Shown here in pieces: positions 1 to 5,117 of a stretch of 6,616 nt of DNA. Location of the stretch: contig JAFZEB010000174.1 in assembly GCA_017560855.1 (NCBI GenBank), positions 1-6,616 of the forward strand. The letters are read 5' to 3'. This DNA is from Ruminiclostridium sp. (GTDB taxonomy: Bacteria; Bacillota; Clostridia; Oscillospirales; Oscillospiraceae). A model generated the notes under the pieces. It had not been told where the DNA came from and ran no database searches. It was given only the letters and a program-made list of their open reading frames with translations. Numbering within the stretch: position 1 is the stretch's first letter; every line of letters begins with the position of its first letter. Made by a program: the position numbers and the translations under genes.

Positions 1-119
1 GCCACGAAGACTAGGGGCACCAGGATGAAGAACATGGCCCACACAGAGTAGGGACCTAATGTTGCATAGTAGCTGGTCTTGGCGACCCGCCCTCCACTGC
101 GGGTCTTTTTTTCGGTCAT
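1..119 (-). CDS. potB: Polyamine ABC transporter permease PotB, N-terminal fragment
   Basis: This is the first 39 codons of a gene that runs out of the window. The peptide starts MTEKKTRSGGRVAKTSYYAT, a basic cytoplasmic N-terminus, and continues with a hydrophobic stretch (about residues 25-39, WAMFFILVPLVFV) that fits the first membrane helix of a binding-protein-dependent permease. The start is set by the overlap ATGA with the potA stop (116-119), the usual coupling of potA and potB. GAGG/GGAGG sequences within the end of potA (124-134) serve as ribosome binding site. In the PotABCD system PotB and PotC form the membrane channel for spermidine/putrescine, driven by PotA. The identity rests mostly on the position after potA; too little protein is visible to tell PotB from another permease of the same superfamily. 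Confidence 0.75.
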   Translation of the reverse strand, partial: MTEKKTRSGGRVAKTSYYATLGPYSVWAMFFILVPLVFV

Positions 120-1240
120 TCGTCCTCATCCTCCTCTTCTAACTCGCTCAGCTCATCCAGCTCGTTGGAGAAGGAAGAGTAGTCGCCATACAGGTTGGAG
201 TATTCGGACTTCTTCATGATGTGGATGGCATCGGGCTCCAGCTCGATGCCGATCCGTTCATCCACGTCCACGAAGTCGGTGGTCTGGATCATCCACTTGA
301 AGCCGTTCACATCCACGATGATCTCGTAGTGGACACCCATGAAGGTGACGGAGGTGACCACGCCGGTGAGCTGGCCCTTTTCCACGGGGACGATGTCCAC
401 GTCCTCGGGGCGGACCACCACGTCAACGGGCTCGTTCTTCATGAACTCCTTGTCCAGACACTGGAAGGTCTGGCCGGAGAAGCGGACTTTGTAGTCTTCC
501 AGCATGACACCGTCCAAAATGTTGGACTCGCCGATGAAGTCGGCCACAAAGGCGTTCTCAGGCTCGTTGTAGATGTCCACAGGGGTACCGATCTGATGAA
601 TCTTGCCCTCGGACATGACCACCACGGTGTCGGACATGGAGAGAGCTTCCTCCTGGTCGTGGGTGACGAAGATGAAGGTGATGCCGGTCTGCTTCTGGAT
701 CTTCTTCAGCTCCACCTGCATGTCCTTGCGGAGCTTCAGGTCCAGTGCGCCCAGAGGCTCGTCCAGCAGGAGGACCTGGGGATGGGAGATCAAAGCCCGG
801 GCGATGGCTACGCGCTGCTGCTGGCCGCCGGAGAGGCGGGTGACGGAACGCTTTTCAAAGCCCTTCAGGGCCACCAGAGCAAGCATCTCATGGACCTTCT
901 CCTCAATCTCCTCCTTGGGGACCTTTTTCTCCCGCAGAGGGAAGGCCACGTTGTCAAAGACGTTCAGGTGGGGGAAGAGGGCGTATTTCTGAAAGACGGT
1001 ATTGATGTTGCGCTTGTAGGGGGGGACATCGTTGATCCGATCACCCAGGAAAATGATATCGCCGGAGTCGGGGGTCTCAAAGCCGCCGATGAGCCGGAGC
1101 AGGGGGGTCTTGCCGCAGCCGGAGGGGCCCAGCAGGGTGAGGAATTCGTTGCTGTAGATGTCCAGATCGATGTTATCCAAAACGGGCTGTTCCCCGTCGA
1201 AAGACTTGGTGATGTTTTTCAGCTCGATGATTTTTTTCAT
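116..1240 (-). CDS. potA: Spermidine/putrescine ABC transporter ATP-binding protein PotA
   Basis: This 374-residue ATPase energises import of polyamines through the PotB/PotC channel at the cytoplasmic face of the membrane. Visible motifs in order are Walker A GPSGCGKT (38-45), Q-loop Gln84 in VFQKYALFPH, signature LSGGQ (136-140), Walker B VLLLDE (156-161), D-loop GALD (164-167) and H-loop His194 in FVTHD. A C-terminal TOBE-type regulatory domain follows (about 240-345, with VRPEDV at 276-281). Length and architecture match PotA; related MalK- or FbpC-like importers are possible but less likely. Two oddities are seen. Residue 46, directly after the Walker A Thr, is Pro instead of the usual Thr/Ser. 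The last 14 residues are very acidic and also encode the potB ribosome binding site. The start has a good GGAGGG at 1249-1254, 8 nt upstream, directly after a leader terminator. Confidence 0.9.
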   Translation of the reverse strand: MKKIIELKNITKSFDGEQPVLDNIDLDIYSNEFLTLLGPSGCGKTPLLRLIGGFETPDSGDIIFLGDRINDVPPYKRNINTVFQKYALFPHLNVFDNVAFPLREKKVPKEEIEEKVHEMLALVALKGFEKRSVTRLSGGQQQRVAIARALISHPQVLLLDEPLGALDLKLRKDMQVELKKIQKQTGITFIFVTHDQEEALSMSDTVVVMSEGKIHQIGTPVDIYNEPENAFVADFIGESNILDGVMLEDYKVRFSGQTFQCLDKEFMKNEPVDVVVRPEDVDIVPVEKGQLTGVVTSVTFMGVHYEIIVDVNGFKWMIQTTDFVDVDERIGIELEPDAIHIMKKSEYSNLYGDYSSFSNELDELSELEEEDEDE

Positions 1241-1248
1241 AAGAGCAT

Positions 1249-1254
1249 CCCTCC
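1249..1254 (-). promoter_or_regulatory. Ribosome binding site of potA, abutting the terminator
   Basis: GGAGGG on the minus strand lies 8 nt before the potA ATG (1238-1240). It begins at the very base after the U-tract of the leader terminator. No promoter can fit between terminator and RBS, so ribosomes can only use it on transcripts that have read through the terminator. Confidence 0.85.
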
Positions 1255-1297
1255 AAAAAACAAAAAGTGACTGTACGCTGTCAGCATACAGTCACTT
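1255..1297 (-). terminator. Intrinsic terminator in the potA leader
   Basis: Read on the minus strand, AAGTGACTGTA and TACAGTCACTT form a perfect 11-bp stem (1287-1297 with 1265-1275). Three more base pairs (GCT/AGC) lie inside after one mismatch. The stem runs into TTTTTGTTTTTT (1266-1255). The plus strand has no T-run after the stem, so the signal works only on the minus strand. It sits between the leader promoter and potA, which suggests conditional termination rather than the end of a gene. Confidence 0.85.
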
Positions 1298-1628
1298 GCA
1301 GATTTCACGAAAAAGGGGGGAATATCCCCGTGGAAATCAAAGATTATGAGAGTCTATATAGCAAAGAAACTTACTTTTACTACTCTTATTGATCATTTCA
1401 CAAGTTTGTATGCTCGAAAGCAATGGTTTGGTTTAAGTTACCAACTTATAAAACTTGGGCTTTTAACCCAATCAATAAGGCAACAGAAGTTGCCGCCGCA
1501 TCATGCGGAACTCGGCATTCGACCCGGCTGTCCGTGTGGCCTTGGAGGCTGAGCAACGGGGGAAGAGCTCAGCGGCGGTCGTGTCTTGCTTTGGAAAGAC
1601 TCAACATCTTGTTTTCCAATTTAAGATT
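1255..1628 (-). promoter_or_regulatory. Structured 5' leader of potAB, candidate riboswitch or attenuator
   Basis: This gene-free stretch holds a series of hairpins on the minus strand. In 5' to 3' order they are: TTGGAAA/TTTCCAA (1613-1619 with 1591-1597); GCTGAGC/GCTCAGC (1567-1573 with 1548-1554); an all-GC helix CCGCCGC/GCGGCGG (1572-1578 with 1493-1499) closing a multibranch domain; GGCAAC-TTCT-GTTGCC (1479-1494); TTGGG/CCCAA (1467-1471 with 1455-1459); TAAGTT/AACTTA (1434-1448); a UUCG-looped TGCT/AGCA (1411-1422); and a long bulged hairpin (1301-1338). The intrinsic terminator follows. CAAGTTT (1451-1457) can also pair with AAACTTG (1401-1407). No motif of the T-box, SAM, cobalamin, FMN, lysine or TPP families was recognised, nor of RNase P RNA, tmRNA, SRP RNA or 6S RNA. 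That it is a regulatory leader follows from layout; ligand and class are unknown. Confidence 0.65.
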
Positions 1629-1634
1629 GAAATA

Positions 1635-1663
1635 ATTTTAGCAGAAATATAGAATCCTGTCAA
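1635..1663 (-). promoter_or_regulatory. SigA-type promoter of the potAB leader
   Basis: On the minus strand, a perfect -35 TTGACA (1658-1663), a 17-nt spacer (1641-1657) and the -10 TAAAAT (1635-1640) are present. A TG at the extended -10 position precedes the -10 box (TGC before TAAAAT). Transcription should start near 1628, giving a leader of about 390 nt before potA. The promoter starts about 40 bases after the stop of the upstream pseudouridine synthase gene, so that gene is transcribed separately or feeds in by read-through. Confidence 0.8.
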
Positions 1664-1701
1664 CCGGGCAGGAAAAAAGTCGACGGGGAAAATCCAGTCT
1701 T

Positions 1702-2676
1702 TTAGTCCACCGTGACCCCGGGGAAGAACTCCTCCACGAAGGGGACGTCGGTGACCGTCCACTCCCGGCCTTTCAGACCCTCCAGGCAGCCGGCATCGGT
1801 GGTGAAGGGAAAGGAGAGTTTGTAGGAGTACAGCGCCTGGCCATTGGTCTTGCCCATGCGCTTATTTTCCCGCTCCCGACCGTACTTGCCGTCGCCCAGG
1901 AGGGGATGACCGGCGGCGGCCATCTGGGCGCGGATCTGATGGGTCCGGCCGGTGATGAGACGGCACTCCACCAGGGACAGTCCGTTGCGCTTGGCCAGAG
2001 TTCGGTAGAGAGTCACAGCAGTGCGGCCGCCCTCCACGGGTTTGTTGTGGACGAAGACCTGCTTCTTCCCCTCGTCTTTCACCAGGAAGTTTTCCAGCTT
2101 GCCCTCGGCAGGCTTGGGGGTGCCCAGGACAACACAGAGATAGGACTTCTCCACCTCCCGGTCCTTGATCTTCTGGTTCATGATCCGCAGGGTCTCGGCG
2201 TTTTTGGCGGCAATGACGATGCCGCCGGTGTTGCGGTCGATGCGGTTGCACAGGGCGGGAGCAAAGGAGTTCTCCCAGTAGGGGGACCACTCCTTCTTTT
2301 GGTAAAGGTAGGCCTGGATGTGGGTGATGAGGGTGTTGACCCGTTCATTTTCATCAGGATGGACCACCATGCCGGGGCGCTTGTCCAGGAGCATCAGGTT
2401 TTCGTCTTCGTAGACAATGTTCAGCTGAGGCTTGAAGACCGACAGGAAGGCGTTTTCCGGGGTGGGGGTCTCGAAAAACTCATCATTGATATAAAGTTGG
2501 AGCAGGTCCCCCTTCTGGAGGCGGGTGTCCCGCTTGGCACCCTTGCCGTTGAGCTTCACCCGCTTGATGCGGATGTACTTCTGGGCCAGGGGGGCAGGGA
2601 GGACGGGGAGGGTCTTGCTCAGCCACCGGTCCAGTCTCTGGCCGGCGTCGTTTTGCCCGATGGTGAATTCCCGCAT
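1702..2676 (-). CDS. RluA-family RNA pseudouridine synthase
   Basis: This 324-residue enzyme should convert uridine to pseudouridine in rRNA or tRNA. It has an N-terminal S4-like RNA-binding region (about 1-62, with RLDRWLSKTLP at 14-24). The catalytic domain contains the RluA motif NRIDRNTGG (144-152) with catalytic Asp147, and the later conserved block LITGRTHQIRAQ (240-251) with GHPLLGDGKYG (256-266). The family motif is usually HRLDxxTSG; here Arg-Ile-Asp-Arg-Asn-Thr-Gly-Gly is a mild variant with the Asp kept. The start at 2676 is chosen because the S4 homology begins there and GAAAGG lies 11 nt upstream. An in-frame ATG at 2778 has no ribosome binding site and would add 34 residues of no recognised domain. 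The target site (RluC-, RluD- or YtzF-like) cannot be told. No convincing terminator follows the gene. Confidence 0.88.
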   Translation of the reverse strand: MREFTIGQNDAGQRLDRWLSKTLPVLPAPLAQKYIRIKRVKLNGKGAKRDTRLQKGDLLQLYINDEFFETPTPENAFLSVFKPQLNIVYEDENLMLLDKRPGMVVHPDENERVNTLITHIQAYLYQKKEWSPYWENSFAPALCNRIDRNTGGIVIAAKNAETLRIMNQKIKDREVEKSYLCVVLGTPKPAEGKLENFLVKDEGKKQVFVHNKPVEGGRTAVTLYRTLAKRNGLSLVECRLITGRTHQIRAQMAAAGHPLLGDGKYGRERENKRMGKTNGQALYSYKLSFPFTTDAGCLEGLKGREWTVTDVPFVEEFFPGVTVD

Positions 2677-2807
2677 AAAAAACGCAACCTTTCTTGTCTC
2701 GATTTCTCTATCCTGCCAATTGCCAGAAGAGGGAAATCGTTGTATACTATATGGAGTGTCTGTCGATATTGACGGCATACCACAGGTGCGAAACCGATGG
2801 TATCCGT

Positions 2808-2816
2808 ATTATATCA
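2808..2816 (-). promoter_or_regulatory. Extended -10 promoter for the pseudouridine synthase gene
   Basis: On the minus strand, TGA followed by a perfect TATAAT (2808-2813) forms an extended -10 element. The -35 region is weak (best about 3 of 6 matches at an 18-nt spacing). Transcription would start near 2801, leaving a leader of about 125 nt. That leader can fold a hairpin (2777-2803, ATACCA/TGGTAT with an inner GGT/ACC) almost at its 5' end. Confidence 0.55.
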
Positions 2817-2843
2817 CAGAATTCAAAAAAATGAAGAAAGTAT

Positions 2844-2872
2844 TTGACATTTGCCATCTTTTTTGTTAAAAT
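2844..2872 (+). promoter_or_regulatory. SigA-type promoter of yceD-rpmF
   Basis: A perfect -35 TTGACA (2844-2849), a 17-nt spacer and the -10 TAAAAT (2867-2872) are present, with TG at the extended -10 position (2864-2865). Transcription should start near 2879, about 22 nt before the yceD ATG. It is built like the potAB leader promoter. Its position rules out a TTG start for yceD at 2844, because that codon is the -35 box. Confidence 0.85.
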
Positions 2873-2900
2873 GCTTTCTGTACCATGTGAGGATTGTGCT

Positions 2901-3398
2901 ATGCGACTGAATCTTAGAGAGATCATCCATGTGCCCGGGGCTGCTGTTCCCTTCGATTTTACTCTTGATCTCACCCAGGAGGATTTCTTCGGTGAACAGC
3001 CCATCACCCAGCCTGTCTACGTGACCGGCCGAGTGAAGAACATCGCAGATGTTCTGGTCCTGGAAGGGCAGGCTAAGTCTGTGCTCGACTACACCTGTGA
3101 TCGGTGTATGGGCAGATTCAGCCGGGAGAAGACCGTCAAGCTTTCCTATATGCTCGCCGAAGAGATGGAGGGAGAGGAAGACGGAGAGATCGTTCTCCTG
3201 GACGATGGCGAGATCGACATCGGTGATTTGGCCTACACAGCCTTCATCCTTGATATGGACACAAAACATTTATGCTCAGAAGACTGCAAGGGGCTTTGTC
3301 CCGGCTGTGGTGCCAACCTGAATCAGGAGGACTGCCGGTGCAAAAAGCAGGTCGATCCCAGATGGGCCGCCCTCGAGCAGCTACTTAATAAAAACTGA
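2901..3398 (+). CDS. yceD: YceD/DUF177 family protein, putative zinc-binding rRNA-processing factor
   Basis: This 165-residue protein of the DUF177 (YceD) family is found next to rpmF in many bacteria. It is linked to 23S rRNA accumulation or processing in E. coli and plants; the exact biochemical role is not settled. The cysteine pattern of the Gram-positive and plant-like members is complete: C66-D-R-C69, then C125, C129, the block KGLCPGCGANLN (130-141, C133 and C136), and C145-R-C147. This suggests one or two bound zinc ions. An acidic segment lies around residues 87-107. The ATG at 2901 is chosen because TGAGGA lies 7 nt upstream and the promoter is just before it; the longer frame is untranscribed. 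The gene is followed after 52 bases by rpmF, so the two are co-transcribed. Confidence 0.85.
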   Translation: MRLNLREIIHVPGAAVPFDFTLDLTQEDFFGEQPITQPVYVTGRVKNIADVLVLEGQAKSVLDYTCDRCMGRFSREKTVKLSYMLAEEMEGEEDGEIVLLDDGEIDIGDLAYTAFILDMDTKHLCSEDCKGLCPGCGANLNQEDCRCKKQVDPRWAALEQLLNKN

Positions 3399-3450
3399 GT
3401 AGTAACCACTAACCATGCCCGAAAGGGTATCACCAAGGAGGTGTCTCGAA

Positions 3451-3633
3451 ATGGCGGTTCCGAAGAGTAAAGTCTCTAAGCAGAGACGTGATAAGCGGCG
3501 TGCAAACTGGAAGCTGGCAGCTCCCGCAGTCGCTACCTGCCCCAAGTGCGGTGCATATCGGCTGCCCCACCGGCTGTGCAAGGCCTGCATGACCTATGAC
3601 GGCAAGGTGTTCGGCCAGGTTCAGGAGAACTAA
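3451..3633 (+). CDS. rpmF: 50S ribosomal protein L32
   Basis: This 60-residue basic protein of the large ribosomal subunit begins with the typical MAVPKSKVSKQRRDKRRAN. It carries a full zinc ribbon: C30-P-K-C33 and C43-K-A-C46, so it is the zinc-dependent (C+) form rather than the cysteine-free paralogue used under zinc limitation. The start at 3451 has a strong AAGGAGG (3435-3441), 9 nt upstream; an in-frame ATG at 3415 would add 12 residues not seen in L32. It forms a unit with yceD upstream, a widely conserved pairing, and is followed 10 bases later by an intrinsic terminator. Confidence 0.96.
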   Translation: MAVPKSKVSKQRRDKRRANWKLAAPAVATCPKCGAYRLPHRLCKACMTYDGKVFGQVQEN

Positions 3634-3643
3634 TAGGAAAAAG

Positions 3644-3672
3644 AAGAGGGGATTGCCCCTCTTTCTTTTTTT
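3644..3672 (+). terminator. Intrinsic terminator after rpmF
   Basis: AAGAGGGG (3644-3651) and CCCCTCTT (3656-3663) form a perfect 8-bp stem with a 4-base loop ATTG, followed by TCTTTTTTT. It ends the yceD-rpmF transcript. Its T-tract is at the same time the left arm of the palindrome at 3661-3706. Confidence 0.85.
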
Positions 3673-3706
3673 ATCCGGGTGTTTACACCCGGATAAAAAA
3701 AGAAAG
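3661..3706. repeat. Perfect 21-bp inverted repeat with T-tract and A-tract arms
   Basis: Bases 3661-3681 and 3686-3706 are exact reverse complements around the 4-base centre TTTA. The inner GC-rich part is ATCCGGGTG/CACCCGGAT. The outer part pairs a T-rich arm with an A-rich arm. The polarity (T-run, stem, A-run) is opposite to that of a normal bidirectional terminator, so it is not a simple second terminator. As RNA it would form a very long stem overlapping the rpmF terminator tail. Function unknown. Confidence 0.8.
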
Positions 3707-3757
3707 CCTTCTTGCTTGGGAGGCTTGCGAAATTGACCCTCAAAGGAGGAACAAATC

Positions 3758-5065
3758 ATGTCCCTCACCACCATCAAGACCATCACGCCCGGCTCGCCCG
3801 CTCACCAGGCCGGCGTCCGTCTGGGGGAGACCCTGACGGCCATCAACGGCCACCGGATCGTGGACGTGCTGGATTACAAATACTATTCCTATGATCCGGA
3901 GCTGGAGCTCACCCTGAGGGAAGGGGAGACCGAACGTACGGTTGCCCTCACCAAGGAGATCGGTGAGGACCTGGGCTTGGAGTTTGAGACCTATCTCATG
4001 GACCGGGCCCGCTCCTGCGCCAACAAGTGCGTCTTCTGCTTCGTGGACCAGCTGCCCAAGGGGATGCGGGATACCTTATATTTTAAGGATGACGATGCAC
4101 GTCTGTCCTTCCTGCTGGGCAACTACATCACCCTCACCAACCTGAGTAAGCGGGAGCTTCAGCGGATCTGCGACCTGCATATCTCTCCCATCAATATCTC
4201 CGTCCATGCCACCGACCCGGAGGTCCGCAAGACCCTGCTGGGAAGCAAGCGAGGCGGGGAAATCATGGAGATCATGAACACCTTTGCCCAGGCCGGTATT
4301 GTGATGAACTGCCAGATCGTGGCCTGCCCCGGCCTCAACGACGGGGAAGTCCTTCAGAAGAGCATGGAGGAGCTGGCCGCCCTCTATCCCCAGGTGAAGA
4401 GTGTCTCTGTGGTCCCCGTGGGCCTGACCCGTCACCGGGAGGGGCTGTACCCCCTGGAGCCTTACACGGTGGAGACTGCCTCCCAGGTGGTCAAGCAGGT
4501 GGAGGCCTTTGCCGAGGAATGCCTGGCCAAGTACGACAGCCGGATCTTCTGGTGCTCCGACGAGTTCTACATCCAGGGCGGTCTGGAGCTGCCTGAGGAC
4601 GAGTACTATGAGGAGTACACCCAGCTGGACAACGGCGTGGGTATGCTCCGGCTTCTCGCTGTGGAGTGCCACGGTGCGGCCCTGGGCGCCCCGGAGAATG
4701 TTCAGGTGGCTCCCTTCTCCATTGCAACCGGTGTGGCCGCCGCCCCCTATCTGCGGGAAATCATTGACAGCGCCGCTGCAAAGTGCCATACTAAATTAGA
4801 TTACCATGTCTATCCCATTGTGAACCATTTCTTTGGAGAGACCGTCACTGTGGCCGGTCTCATCACCGGTCAGGATCTGATCGCGCAGCTGAAGGGCAAA
4901 GACCTGGGCACCCGTGTCCTGATTGCCCAGAACATGCTTCGTCATGGAGAGACCGTCTTCCTGGACGATGTGACCCTGGAGGAGGCAGAGGCACAGCTGG
5001 GAGTTCCCATCGTTCCCGTTCCCCAGGACGGCTTCGACCTCTTTGAAGCAGTCTTTGGCTGTTAA
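3758..5065 (+). CDS. PDZ, radical SAM and DUF512 domain protein
   Basis: This 435-residue protein has three parts. The N-terminal PDZ-like domain (about 1-62) contains PGSPAHQAGVRLGETLTAIN (11-30). The radical SAM-like core has C87-ANK-C91-VF-C94, a canonical CX3CX2C motif for a [4Fe-4S] cluster, followed by FVDQLPKGMRDTLYFKDDD. The C-terminal DUF512 domain shows SDEFY (267-271), NGVGM (292-296) and NHFFGETVTVAGLITG (356-371). Length and domain order match the family found in Clostridia and cyanobacteria, often next to der. The reaction is unknown; a role in Fe-S or radical chemistry is inferred only from the motif. The start has GGAGG (3745-3749), 8 nt upstream. No clear promoter is visible between the rpmF terminator and this gene. 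The stop is 52 bases before der. Confidence 0.9.
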   Translation: MSLTTIKTITPGSPAHQAGVRLGETLTAINGHRIVDVLDYKYYSYDPELELTLREGETERTVALTKEIGEDLGLEFETYLMDRARSCANKCVFCFVDQLPKGMRDTLYFKDDDARLSFLLGNYITLTNLSKRELQRICDLHISPINISVHATDPEVRKTLLGSKRGGEIMEIMNTFAQAGIVMNCQIVACPGLNDGEVLQKSMEELAALYPQVKSVSVVPVGLTRHREGLYPLEPYTVETASQVVKQVEAFAEECLAKYDSRIFWCSDEFYIQGGLELPEDEYYEEYTQLDNGVGMLRLLAVECHGAALGAPENVQVAPFSIATGVAAAPYLREIIDSAAAKCHTKLDYHVYPIVNHFFGETVTVAGLITGQDLIAQLKGKDLGTRVLIAQNMLRHGETVFLDDVTLEEAEAQLGVPIVPVPQDGFDLFEAVFGC

Positions 5066-5117
5066 CCATTGAAGTTCCATTTCAAAAGATTTTATATATT
5101 AAGGAGGTTATCTCACT

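Noticed and set aside
221..1270. A 349-codon open frame on the plus strand across potA
   Set aside because: It is the antisense shadow of potA, with His/Val/Gly/Asp-rich low-information protein and no recognisable domain.
1355..1363. A second minus-strand extended -10 box (TGC before TATATA) inside the potAB leader
   Set aside because: There is no -35 match at a proper distance. It would also lie upstream of the terminator and so would not change the read-through argument.
1511..1532. A tRNA T-arm-like sequence (GGGTCGAATGCC on the minus strand)
   Set aside because: Only a 3-bp stem is present and no acceptor stem, anticodon arm or D-arm can be drawn around it.
1265..1628. RNase P RNA, tmRNA, SRP RNA or 6S RNA
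   Set aside because: The length of about 360 nt fits some of these, but the RNase P core (GAGGAAAGTC), tmRNA ends and tag, and the SRP domain IV sequence are absent, and the fold is many hairpins rather than the single rod of 6S RNA.
1346..1635. Two short plus-strand open frames in the gene-free stretch
   Set aside because: There is no ribosome binding site, no family resemblance, and the region has a clear promoter and terminator on the opposite strand.
2677..2778. A 34-residue N-terminal extension of the pseudouridine synthase from the ATG at 2778
   Set aside because: There is no ribosome binding site before that ATG, and the extension matches no part of the RluA family; the S4-like region begins at the ATG at 2676.
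5069..5098. Possible promoter before der (TTGAAG, 18 nt, TATATA)
   Set aside because: The predicted start would fall in the der ribosome binding site, which would destroy it; der is more simply transcribed with the DUF512 gene.
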